Shown: positions 33,927 to 41,888 of the stretch, one piece after another
Layout of the letters: each line of letters begins with the position of its first letter
How positions within the stretch are numbered: the stretch's first letter is position 1
Assembly (NCBI GenBank): GCA_020431825.1
Contig: JAGQHN010000027.1
Coordinates: 1-51,204, forward strand
Direction of reading: 5' to 3'
Length of the DNA stretch: 51,204 nt
Source of the DNA: Trueperaceae bacterium
GTDB lineage: Bacteria > Deinococcota > Deinococci > Deinococcales > Trueperaceae
Made by a program: the position numbers and the translations under genes
The notes under the pieces: model-generated
Databases searched by the model: none
The model's input: only the letters and a program-made list of their open reading frames with translations
Told to the model about the DNA's origin: nothing

Positions 33927-35093
33927 TTAGAAAAAGTCAGAACGGGGCATAAAGGGTATAAAGCCAGCAGCCAGCGAACTTAAGGCTTTCGCTGCGCCCA
34001 GACTTCCCTCAAATAGCCCAAGCATCTGCGCTGATTGAGCACTGACCGTACCTGAAACAAGCAAGGCAAGATGGGAGATAGACAGGCTTATATCTGCCTG
34101 CCCTGAGGCGGGTTCTACCGAAAGGTTTCCCTGATCCATAATGAGCCTGAAGGTGCCGTGATTCCAATCGCAGAAAGGGTCATGTACCTGCAGTAAAAAG
34201 GAGGTGTCTTGAAAACTAATGAGGGGCTCGAGTGCCGATTTTACATCGACAATACGTGCCTGCATTTGATTTGAGGCCCTTGGATAATCAGAGGCGTACT
34301 GCCAGTAAAGAGGGTCGTTTGCCGCCAGATGCAGGTCTACAAGGTCTGCCTGACCCTGAAACCCGGCTAAAAAGGCCAATAAGGTTTCTCGTCCTTTGGG
34401 CGAAGCATAGGCATAGTCGTGTACTACAAGTCGATTAGGGTCTCTGCTTTCACCATAGTGAAAATCAAAAATGCAGTAAGCATCCTCCAGCAGATAAGCT
34501 TTGCGCTCCCTTGTATCCCAAAAGGCTTTAAGAAGTCGTTGCCAGCTTTCTCTGCCTGAATGATTGCGTACAAAGCTAAATTGATAATGTTTTGCCCATT
34601 TTTCATAAATGGTTTCCAATGGACTTAGATTCTCTTTATCAAGCCGCAAAGATTCTGTTGCTTTAGCCTCAGGGAGTTTGCCTACAGGTAAGGAGAGATA
34701 GCTACCATTAGGAATGCTTTGCCAGCCGTATTTGGCATAATAGTTAGCGTCAAAGGCGTAAAGTAATGTCCAGCCAGTTTTTGCCGCCTTAAGTTGCTCG
34801 AGGCCATCCTTTAGGAGCATTTTTATATGTCCCTTACGCCGAAACTCAGGTGCGCTCATAACTCCGGCAATACCCGAAAAGGCGAGCTCCTGTCCGCCCA
34901 TATGCATACTAAAAGGGTAAAAAACAACCGTACTGGCTAAGGTTTCATCGACAAAATAACCCCTTGTATAAGGTAGCCGCTCATTTTGTGCTTTTATAAC
35001 CTCTGGATTACTGCTATCCAGCTGTTGAAAAAAGCCAACTTCTCTTAGTCTAAAAAGCTGTTCAGTGTCGTCTGCGGTGAGTGTGCGAATCAT
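33927..35093 (-). CDS. Eis-like GNAT acetyltransferase with C-terminal SCP2-like domain
   Basis: The 388-residue protein has the Eis architecture. An N-terminal GNAT fold contains the CoA loop MSAPEFRRKGHIKMLL and YAFDANYYAKYGW; a second degenerate GNAT region follows; and a C-terminal sterol-carrier-like domain includes PLISFQDTSFLLQVHDPFC and the SVEPASGQADISLSISHLALL pattern. Eis enzymes acetylate amines such as aminoglycosides, but the natural substrate is unknown. Its ATG overlaps the stop of the Lrp-type regulator (ATGA), so the pair is one operon and the regulator may respond to the enzyme's substrate. Confidence 0.82.
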   Translation of the reverse strand: MIRTLTADDTEQLFRLREVGFFQQLDSSNPEVIKAQNERLPYTRGYFVDETLASTVVFYPFSMHMGGQELAFSGIAGVMSAPEFRRKGHIKMLLKDGLEQLKAAKTGWTLLYAFDANYYAKYGWQSIPNGSYLSLPVGKLPEAKATESLRLDKENLSPLETIYEKWAKHYQFSFVRNHSGRESWQRLLKAFWDTRERKAYLLEDAYCIFDFHYGESRDPNRLVVHDYAYASPKGRETLLAFLAGFQGQADLVDLHLAANDPLYWQYASDYPRASNQMQARIVDVKSALEPLISFQDTSFLLQVHDPFCDWNHGTFRLIMDQGNLSVEPASGQADISLSISHLALLVSGTVSAQSAQMLGLFEGSLGAAKALSSLAAGFIPFMPRSDFF

Positions 35094-35545
35094 AAACTGA
35101 AAGGCAAATGCATGTTTCTCTCAACATTGGTTTTGAGCACCATAGTTGTCTGGGTGCGCTCTATGCCCTCGAGCATAAAGAGTCTATCTAAAAAGGCATC
35201 AAGCTCTTCCGGGCTTTTTACCCGCACTTTGGCAAAATAACTGTAATTGCCCGCCACTGCATGAAGCTCTTCGATTTCAGGTTGGTTGCGCAAATTTTCT
35301 ACCAGATTCGCTGCCGGATTTCGCGGTTGCGGAATAATAGCAACATAAGCGCAGATGGGTAAGCCCAGAACCTCGGGGTCAAAAACAGCACGGTAACCTT
35401 TAATGACGCCAGATTGCTCGAGCTTGCGAATGCGCTCACCTATAGCAGGTGCTGAAAGCCCAACCTCTTTGGCAATCTGGGCATGACTGGCCCGCCCATC
35501 TTTACGCAATATCAAAAGAATTTTTTGGTCAATCGTATCAAACAC
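35090..35545 (-). CDS. Lrp/AsnC family transcriptional regulator
   Basis: The 151-residue protein has an N-terminal helix-turn-helix (FDTIDQKILLILRKDGRASHAQIAKEVGL ... IGERIRKLEQSGVI) and a C-terminal RAM ligand-binding domain (ICAYVAIIPQP ... HAVAGNYSYFAKVRVKSPEEL). Such proteins sense amino acids. The GTG at 35545 is chosen because homology begins there and TACACT (35551-35556) ends five bases before it, with no ribosome binding site; an in-frame TTG at 35581 would add 12 unrelated residues. It is coupled to the Eis-like gene, a likely target. Confidence 0.9.
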   Translation of the reverse strand: MFDTIDQKILLILRKDGRASHAQIAKEVGLSAPAIGERIRKLEQSGVIKGYRAVFDPEVLGLPICAYVAIIPQPRNPAANLVENLRNQPEIEELHAVAGNYSYFAKVRVKSPEELDAFLDRLFMLEGIERTQTTMVLKTNVERNMHLPFSL

Positions 35546-35711
35546 GCTTAAGTGTACTACGAAATGAAGGTGAAAGCGCAAAATGACTTACAAAATTAAA
35601 GTCGGTGCCGTCATGTCCTGAACTTTAGTTTCATAGATAGGCTACTATCTGGATCGTTAAAAATAATCAGTACTGAGATAAGTACAGGTTAACCAGGAAC
35701 CTTAAAGATGC

Positions 35712-36458
35712 CTAAATTAAAGTATTTAGTTCTTCAAATATAAAAGTGTTCGAGGCCGCTATACAGAGCTTTTTGGGCTCATCGAAAAAGGCCACCCCAC
35801 CAGCCTCTCGTACCAGTACCATTCCGGCAGCAACATCCCACGGACTCTGACTGTAGCCAATAAAAGCATCGATTTTTCCTTCGGCAAGCAAGGCTAGCTC
35901 GAGTGCTGTACTACCCATGCGTCTTAACGTCTGGCACCCCGCCAGAACCTTGGTCCAGGTAGCGCTGGCCTGTTTTACATCTTCTGGCTTTGAGCCAAAA
36001 CTCATGGTTACAAAGGCGCGGAGCAGTTCGCTGCCCTCACTCACCCTAATGGCCTGACCATTTTTGAAAGCCCCTGAACCTTTTTGCGCCGAGTAGGCAT
36101 CTTTGAGAGAGGGGTTCATAATGACACCAACCTCGCCCTCACCCTCTTTTTCAAGACCTATACTTACCGAATAGTGCGGAATGCCCCGGGCAAAATTACT
36201 GGTGCCATCAATAGGGTCGAGAATCCAGCGGTAAGGACTATTTCCTACCTGTCCGCCTTCTTCACCCAAGATGCTGTGCTCAGGAAAAGCCTTTGCAAGG
36301 ATTTCACGAATTTTCGCTTCGGATGCGATATCAAACTGAGTGACAATATCCCGGTGACTGGTTTTGCTCTTGATAGTAAGTTCAGAAGTGTCGCTGTCAT
36401 TTAACAGCGTCATGGCAGCGTGACCAGCCTCGAGTGCAATCTTTAAAAAATCTGACAT
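35712..36458 (-). CDS. Inositol monophosphatase family protein
   Basis: The 248-residue protein is a Mg-dependent, Li-sensitive type phosphatase. Metal-binding motifs are GEEGG near 66 and the segment WILDPIDGTSNFARGIPHYSVSIG, and the second signature is SPWDVAAGMVLVREAGG. Substrates in the family include inositol phosphate, histidinol phosphate, NADP and 3'-phosphoadenosine 5'-phosphate, so assignment is open. The ATG has TAGACT (36465-36470) six bases upstream and no ribosome binding site. It is divergent from gatA. Confidence 0.88.
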   Translation of the reverse strand: MSDFLKIALEAGHAAMTLLNDSDTSELTIKSKTSHRDIVTQFDIASEAKIREILAKAFPEHSILGEEGGQVGNSPYRWILDPIDGTSNFARGIPHYSVSIGLEKEGEGEVGVIMNPSLKDAYSAQKGSGAFKNGQAIRVSEGSELLRAFVTMSFGSKPEDVKQASATWTKVLAGCQTLRRMGSTALELALLAEGKIDAFIGYSQSPWDVAAGMVLVREAGGVAFFDEPKKLCIAASNTFIFEELNTLI

Positions 36459-36539
36459 GCGTACAGTCTAAACCTCGATTATCTTGAAGCTGTCATCCTG
36501 GGCTGCGGACAAGTGAGCAGGTTTGGTATTCTTTGCCGC

Positions 36540-38006
36540 ATGAGCTTTGCCTATGAGATTGCAGAACAAGTCCGAACGGGGAAAACAAGTGCCAGGGCGG
36601 TCATAGAAGCCTCCCTGGCTCGAGCCGAACGTGTACAAGCCGAACTAAACGCCTTTATTACTATTGCCCGAGATGCGGCCCTGGCAGCAGCAGACGCCCT
36701 GGATAAGCGAAGTGCCAGTGGGGAAGACCCTGGACCTCTTGCCGGTGTCCCTGTAGTCATAAAAGACAATATCTGTACGCAGGGGATCAGAACTACGGCT
36801 GGCTCAAAAAGCCTCGAGCACTTCATTCCTCCCTATAGTGCAACCGTGGTAGAGCGCTTGCAGCAGGCAGGGGCCATTGTCGTCGCCAAGGCTAATCTAG
36901 ATGAGTTTGGTATGGGCTCGAGCAATGAAAACAGCGCTTACGGTGCTGCGCGTAATCCCTGGGATAAAAGTCGTGTGCCCGGGGGTTCTTCAGGTGGGTC
37001 TGCCATCGCTGTGGCCTCAGGGGTTGCTCCCTTGGCGCTTGGTACTGATACCGGTGGCTCGGTGCGGCAACCTGCGGCATTTACGGGAATCATTGGTTAC
37101 AAGCCGACTTACGGACGCCTGTCAAGATATGGCGTGATTGCCTTTGCCAGTTCGCTTGATCAGGTGGGGGTAATGGCGCGAAGCAGTAAAGATATTGCCT
37201 TAGCGATGGACGTAATGGCAGGCCATGACGAACATGATGCAACCAGTATTCCTAAAGATAAGCCGCAGTTTTTAGACAACTTAACGGCTGATGCCCTTAA
37301 AGGTATAAAAATAGGTCTGGTTTCTGAGCTTTCTGGAGAAGGCAACAGTGAGGGCGTTTTACAGGCACTCGAACAGACCAAAGCTTTACTCGAGCGTCTT
37401 GGTGTCCAGGTTGGCGAAGTCTCGCTGCCCAATGCGCCTTACGGTATTGCTACCTATTATCTGGTGGCGCCTGCCGAAGCCAGTGCTAACTTGGCGCGCT
37501 ATGACGGTATGGTCTACAGTATACGCACAGGTGAAAATGCGCTGGGTCAGGCCGAAGTGATGATGAAAAGTCGTGGCGCGACCCTGGGCCCCGAAGTGCG
37601 CAGACGCATACTGATGGGAACCTATGCGCTTTCAGCGGGTTACTATGATGCTTATTATGGTAAAGCGTTAAAAGTGCGCCGCCTGATTGCCAATGATCTG
37701 GAGAAGGCTTTTGCTCAGTTTGATTTTGTCATGACGCCGACTACGCCAAGCTCGGCTTACAAACTTGGAGAGAAAAGCTCTGACCCACTTGCAATGTATC
37801 TGGACGATATTGATACGGTATTAGCCAATTTGGCAGGGATTTCTGCGGTAAGTGTACCAGCTGGCAAAGCAGAAGGTGAGATGCCTTGCGGTGTGCAGTT
37901 TCTGGCACCGGCTCAGCAGGATGAAAAGCTTATAGCTTTGGTTGCGGCACTCGAGCAGACTCAGGGTGACCAGTTTGCGCCTCTAGCAACCAGTTATAGG
38001 TCATAG
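36540..38006 (+). CDS. gatA: Asp-tRNA(Asn)/Glu-tRNA(Gln) amidotransferase subunit A
   Basis: GatA is the glutaminase/amidase subunit that supplies ammonia for transamidation. The 488-residue product has the amidase signature with the catalytic triad: Lys in VVIKDNICT near 76, and two Ser in GGSSGGSAIAVASG and GTDTGGSVRQPA. The start at ATG 36540 is favoured because TATTCT (36527-36532) ends seven bases before it; nine extra in-frame codons upstream are unlikely. The C-terminus overlaps the convergent hypothetical gene by 13 bases. Confidence 0.94.
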   Translation: MSFAYEIAEQVRTGKTSARAVIEASLARAERVQAELNAFITIARDAALAAADALDKRSASGEDPGPLAGVPVVIKDNICTQGIRTTAGSKSLEHFIPPYSATVVERLQQAGAIVVAKANLDEFGMGSSNENSAYGAARNPWDKSRVPGGSSGGSAIAVASGVAPLALGTDTGGSVRQPAAFTGIIGYKPTYGRLSRYGVIAFASSLDQVGVMARSSKDIALAMDVMAGHDEHDATSIPKDKPQFLDNLTADALKGIKIGLVSELSGEGNSEGVLQALEQTKALLERLGVQVGEVSLPNAPYGIATYYLVAPAEASANLARYDGMVYSIRTGENALGQAEVMMKSRGATLGPEVRRRILMGTYALSAGYYDAYYGKALKVRRLIANDLEKAFAQFDFVMTPTTPSSAYKLGEKSSDPLAMYLDDIDTVLANLAGISAVSVPAGKAEGEMPCGVQFLAPAQQDEKLIALVAALEQTQGDQFAPLATSYRS

Positions 38007-38755
38007 AAACGGTAAAAACCCTGTACGTCTAGCTTTACTACATAAGTGAAAAGGGGAAAGGCTGTCCAGGGTTGTGAAGCATCAAAAGACTCGAGCTTTG
38101 CTAAAAATGCCAGCTTCAGGTTATCTTTTATGTTGCCGTCATGACGTAAAAACTGCCCCCAGCCCGAGGAGCCTTGAAAGCGGGTCATGCCAGTAAAGGG
38201 TACTCGAGATTCGCCATAGGCAGGCGGAAAAAGTCTGCGGTAGGCGTTGTGGTTATAAAGCCAGGAAACCCCCATAACCTCGAGTGCGTCTGGAAACTGC
38301 GTTTTAACATGACCAAAAAGTCTGCGCAGTTCTGCTTTGCGCAAACCTGCCTTGCTCGCGTGCAAAGGGCTCAGGGAATCGCTGTCACAGTTTTGGAAAT
38401 GAATACGGACTCTGTTATCTTTTGCCTGATAATCGAGGGAAAAGCAGCCAAAGACTTGATGACCCTCAGGCAAACTTTCTGGAGGGGCATGGAGATAAAA
38501 GTCTTGAATCCAGTCCAGTCTATCCTGGTGAGATCGTCGGAGCTCGAGCCCTTTTGTAAACACACGCCATTCCTCTGAAAGAGACGCTGCATCTGGCGTA
38601 CCAAGACCAAAACGACGATGAAAATTGGTGTAGCGAAAAACCGCCTCTACTAAGGCTAAAGTGTGAAACTCAGCTAATATGCTGGCAAAGCGAAGCTGCA
38701 AGTCAAAATAATCCCGGAGCCGTTTTGCTCCTTCAGATCGTTCGGGAACGGGCAA
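37994..38755 (-). CDS. Hypothetical protein coupled to coaBC
   Basis: The 253-residue protein is soluble, rich in aromatic and basic residues, and matches no family I know. Segments such as WIQDFYLHAPPESLPEG and RLFPPAYGESRVPFTGMTRF look conserved in character. The TTG start lies four bases after the coaBC stop, so it is probably translated by coupling as the third gene of rpoZ-coaBC. Its last codons overlap the end of gatA on the other strand by 13 bases. The true start may lie further in, since no ribosome binding site supports the TTG. Confidence 0.6.
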   Translation of the reverse strand: MPVPERSEGAKRLRDYFDLQLRFASILAEFHTLALVEAVFRYTNFHRRFGLGTPDAASLSEEWRVFTKGLELRRSHQDRLDWIQDFYLHAPPESLPEGHQVFGCFSLDYQAKDNRVRIHFQNCDSDSLSPLHASKAGLRKAELRRLFGHVKTQFPDALEVMGVSWLYNHNAYRRLFPPAYGESRVPFTGMTRFQGSSGWGQFLRHDGNIKDNLKLAFLAKLESFDASQPWTAFPLFTYVVKLDVQGFYRFYDL

Positions 38756-38759
38756 GATT

Positions 38760-39944
38760 TTAAGAAGAGAGGTCTAAAGCTTTATCCAGAATGATATCGG
38801 CAATGGCTCTTTTACTCATACGTGATAATTTTTCAAAGTTGCCATCAGGCCTAACAACCGTTATCTGATTGTCATCCCCACCAAAAGAGGTGCCTTCCTG
38901 AGTAGGATAGTTCAGGCAGATAAAGTCCAGACCTTTGCGACTTGCCTTATCAGCAGCACGTTCCACACCTTTATCGGTCTCCATAGCAAAACCAACCATG
39001 ATTTGTTTTTCTCTTAAGGGCTTGAGGGTGCTCAATATATCGGGTGTGCGGATAAGCTCGAGCGTTTGCTCATCACCCATTTTGGGCTGTTTCTCGGTAG
39101 CAACGGTTTTTGCTCGCCAATCGGCGACGGCTGCTGTCATCACTAAAATGTCTGTTTGAGCGAAAGAAGTTTGAAGCGCGCCTAACATTTCCAGAGCACT
39201 TTCGACTTTTACTAGCTCACTTCCAGAGGGTGGCGTAAGCGCACTTGGACCCGTGACCAGGGTGACCTTTGCTCCCCGGGCAAGCGCAGCTTCCGCAACG
39301 GCGTAGCCCATCTTGCCACTACTGGGGTTTGAGATAAAACGAACAGGGTCAAGGTATTCGCGGGTTGGTCCGGCTGAGACCAGCACATGCTTTCCTGCTA
39401 GGTCCTTTGGTTTAAACAAGGAAGGCAGCGCTGCCACGATCTCTTCAGGCTCGAGCATTCTGCCGACACCAGCAGCTTCACCTTTGGCAGCCAGGTTGCC
39501 ACTGGCTGGCCCTAAAAAATGATGTCCAATGCCCTTTAGGGTAGCAACATTGTTTTGCACCAGCGGATGCTGCCACATCTCGGTATTCATAGCGGGCACC
39601 CAGATGATTTCTTTTATACCTGCAATGCACAGGGCCGAAATAACATCATCAGCTTTGCCAAGTGCGGCACTCGCTAAAGCGTCAGCGGTTGCCGGAGCAA
39701 TGACCAAAGCATCAGCCCATCTGGCAAGCTCGATATGACGTGCCTGACCGTCAGCCTTAAACCAGCTCGCCTGATCAAAAACTTCGCTGCCAGTTGCGAC
39801 AGCTAGAGAGAGTGGGGTAACAAAATGAAAAGCTGCCTCAGTGGCGGCCACTCTCAGTTCGTGCCCAGCCTCTTGTAAACGGCGAATCAGGGCCGGAGTT
39901 TTGATAGCAGCTACGCCTCCTGAGGCAGCTACAACTAGCTTCAA
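38760..39944 (-). CDS. coaBC: Bifunctional phosphopantothenoylcysteine decarboxylase / phosphopantothenate-cysteine ligase
   Basis: CoaBC performs two steps of coenzyme A synthesis. The 394-residue product has the FMN-dependent CoaC domain (1-185) with catalytic H70 in ARHIELARWAD and PAMN at 117-120. The CoaB domain has VSAGPTREYLDPVRFISNPSSGKMG, AAVADWR and FAMETD. In the CoaC domain the substrate-clamp segment normally containing ACG before GxGRM reads NLAAKGEAAGVGRM here, so the usual catalytic Cys is absent. The start is TTG, six bases after the rpoZ stop, which fits coupled translation. Confidence 0.92.
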   Translation of the reverse strand: MKLVVAASGGVAAIKTPALIRRLQEAGHELRVAATEAAFHFVTPLSLAVATGSEVFDQASWFKADGQARHIELARWADALVIAPATADALASAALGKADDVISALCIAGIKEIIWVPAMNTEMWQHPLVQNNVATLKGIGHHFLGPASGNLAAKGEAAGVGRMLEPEEIVAALPSLFKPKDLAGKHVLVSAGPTREYLDPVRFISNPSSGKMGYAVAEAALARGAKVTLVTGPSALTPPSGSELVKVESALEMLGALQTSFAQTDILVMTAAVADWRAKTVATEKQPKMGDEQTLELIRTPDILSTLKPLREKQIMVGFAMETDKGVERAADKASRKGLDFICLNYPTQEGTSFGGDDNQITVVRPDGNFEKLSRMSKRAIADIILDKALDLSS

Positions 39945-39950
39945 GTCTGC

Positions 39951-40250
39951 CTAACGAGCGGCGTTGGAAACAGTGTAGTTAGCCTGGGCGTTTTGGAGTT
40001 TGCGGTCTTGCTCGAGGGTTTTCTTGAGGTCTTCAAGTTTGGGCATATCTTTACCCCAGTGAATGCCCTTATCCATAACCAGTTCTTTTAAGGCAATGGT
40101 GACGGTGTTACGGGTTTTGGGGTACTCTTCGTGCTTGAGCGTGCTAGGAATGCCATTTTTGATTTGGGCGGCCCTACGACCTACCACCATAGATAAGCGG
40201 TACCTCGAGTCGGTCAGGTTCATTAATTTATCGTAGCCTTCTTGTGCCAT
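39951..40250 (-). CDS. rpoZ: DNA-directed RNA polymerase omega subunit
   Basis: Omega assists assembly of the beta-prime subunit. The 99-residue product has the length of Thermus omega and the conserved LTDSRYRLSMVVGRRAAQI block; the TRNTVTIALKELVMDKG segment resembles Deinococcus omega. AAAGGAG lies six bases before the ATG at 40250; a seven-codon upstream extension is unlikely. A TATACT box on the minus strand at 40312-40317 is a plausible promoter -10. It heads an rpoZ-coaBC operon, an arrangement common in bacteria. Confidence 0.92.
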   Translation of the reverse strand: MAQEGYDKLMNLTDSRYRLSMVVGRRAAQIKNGIPSTLKHEEYPKTRNTVTIALKELVMDKGIHWGKDMPKLEDLKKTLEQDRKLQNAQANYTVSNAAR

Positions 40251-40443
40251 TTTGTGCTCCTTTAGGTGCAAACTTAAAACGTTTATTTCTCAGACAGCAA
40301 ATCAAAAACTCAGTATAAAGGATATTTTGAAATTACAGAGTATTTAATCGTAAACAGGCCATAAACAATTGAAGGAGCATGAGGCTTTCGGTGAACGATG
40401 GGCTAAGTATCAGGCCATATTAATACCAGGCCATATAAAGAGA

Positions 40444-40469
40444 TGCTCGGATGCGTGAACATCCGAGCA
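40444..40469 (-). terminator. Terminator of the secreted beta-helix gene
   Basis: A perfect 10-pair stem TGCTCGGATG/CATCCGAGCA with a six-base loop lies ten bases past the stop and is followed on the minus strand by a T-rich stretch (CTCTTTATAT). The gap to rpoZ otherwise shows only a short direct repeat CAGGCCATAT near 40412 and 40428. Confidence 0.7.
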
Positions 40470-40477
40470 GTTTAGGT

Positions 40478-41818
40478 TTAGAAGCTTTCAGCCTGAGGCT
40501 GATATACGCCGTAGGTATCTTCATAGAGTAGAGCGATATTAAAGACATCGTCCAGGCTCATACGTGGTAACCAGACAGGTGAGTCAACATTCAGGTCTTC
40601 TGCCAGTGTATTCCAGCCAAAGAACGATCTTACATCGTTGTACCAGGCATCAACTGCCTGAACATCCTCTTCGGCAGCGTTGCGGTCAATTACGTTGCGC
40701 GATACATAGTACGCGCCCCAGTCCTCAGAGATTGCAAAAGAAGGCGTAGTATTGCTGTTGCCACTGGCTTCCCAGATAAGTTCTGACTCATCTTCAATCT
40801 CGTCATAGTCCATTTTCATGTCGAACTCGAGGTAGTCAGCATTGGCATTGGCAGCAATGATGTTGTCATTGAGAACCAGGTCAGGGGAGCGTTTGGCATT
40901 ATCAACACCGTAGTTGTCATTATATGCAAAGATGCTATTGCTAATTTCAACTTTGGAACTGCTTTCTAACATGATGCCGCTACCGCCGTAAGTGCCAAAA
41001 GCATCGTGTTTTTCATTAAAAACGCTGATGTTATTGCTGAATTTATACATAGGCACTTCATCGCCGGTGAAGCTGGTTCCCAGTCGAAAACCTGCACCTG
41101 TGTTATTTGCGGCGACATTGTTATAAATGGTGACATCGGCTGCGCGACCAGGGAAGAAGCTAAAGACACCTTCGGTGGGGGCGAAGTTGATGGCAATATT
41201 ATTTTGTACAATAACCGTGCTATTTACACCTGTGCTTATGGTGAGTGCGCCACTCTCGGGGGTAGGGGTGTCACTGGCAGTTCCCTGACGAACAATCATA
41301 GATTCGGTGTCGTCTTTGTAGTAGTTGCGAGGCCCATTGTCGAAAATGATGCCATCGACAATGATAGTGTGTTCGGTCGGTTCACCTCTGGCCTCTTTGA
41401 GTTTAGTTGCCCAATCCGTCGTATCGATGGAAAGACGTGTCTGGGTTTCAAAGTTATCGCTGTTGTGTAAACCAGTAAAGATAGTTTTATGTGCACCCCA
41501 GGGGTCTCTGGTTTTGAAGTCTGTGCTAAAACCGCCGATTACGCTCACAGGAATGTCAATATCATCCACGCCATTATCACCGCGTCCCGTGTAGCTTCCT
41601 TCGGCTATGCACACGACGTCATTAGGCTCGAGCCTTGAAATAATATTCCCTAAATCTTTGGCAGGTTCTTCAAGGGTTGCCGCCCTGCCTCCTCCTGTTT
41701 CGATGCTCACAAACTTGGTGCATAACTCCCGAAGGGTTTGAGCCTGAGTGCTGGCCAGTAGGGAAAAACCTATCAGGAAACTTAAGATAACTAAAGTTCT
41801 ATTTAGAAACATTTTCAT
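40478..41818 (-). CDS. Secreted right-handed beta-helix protein
   Basis: The 446-residue product has a signal peptide (MKMFLNRTLVILSFLIGFSLLASTQAQ). Repeated rungs such as VIVQNNIAINFAP, VTIYNNVAANNTGAGF, YKFSNNISVFN, VEISNSIFAYNDNYG and LVLNDNIIAANAN are typical of pectin-lyase-like beta-helix proteins. The N-terminal AKDLGNIISRLEPNDVVCIAEGSYTG also fits that fold. No lyase active site is evident, so a surface or adhesive role is as likely as an enzymatic one. AAAGGAGGAAG precedes the ATG. It has its own promoter with a double heptamer, so it probably belongs to the SARP regulon of this block. Confidence 0.8.
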   Translation of the reverse strand: MKMFLNRTLVILSFLIGFSLLASTQAQTLRELCTKFVSIETGGGRAATLEEPAKDLGNIISRLEPNDVVCIAEGSYTGRGDNGVDDIDIPVSVIGGFSTDFKTRDPWGAHKTIFTGLHNSDNFETQTRLSIDTTDWATKLKEARGEPTEHTIIVDGIIFDNGPRNYYKDDTESMIVRQGTASDTPTPESGALTISTGVNSTVIVQNNIAINFAPTEGVFSFFPGRAADVTIYNNVAANNTGAGFRLGTSFTGDEVPMYKFSNNISVFNEKHDAFGTYGGSGIMLESSSKVEISNSIFAYNDNYGVDNAKRSPDLVLNDNIIAANANADYLEFDMKMDYDEIEDESELIWEASGNSNTTPSFAISEDWGAYYVSRNVIDRNAAEEDVQAVDAWYNDVRSFFGWNTLAEDLNVDSPVWLPRMSLDDVFNIALLYEDTYGVYQPQAESF

Positions 41819-41840
41819 TGCTTCCTCCTTTTCGTTTCTT

Positions 41841-41873
41841 AGTATGCAAAAGTGGCGTTGCAGTAGCGTTGCA
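41841..41873 (-). promoter_or_regulatory. SARP-type operator/promoter of the beta-helix gene
   Basis: On the minus strand TGCAACG (41867-41873), CTAC, TGCAACG (41856-41862), then nine bases and a -10-like CATACT (41841-41846). The 11-base period and the closeness to the -10 match SARP binding sites. The predicted 5' leader of about 16 bases contains the ribosome binding site. The same layout occurs at two other promoters in this block. Confidence 0.7.
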
Positions 41874-41888
41874 GTTTTTTTTACCCAA

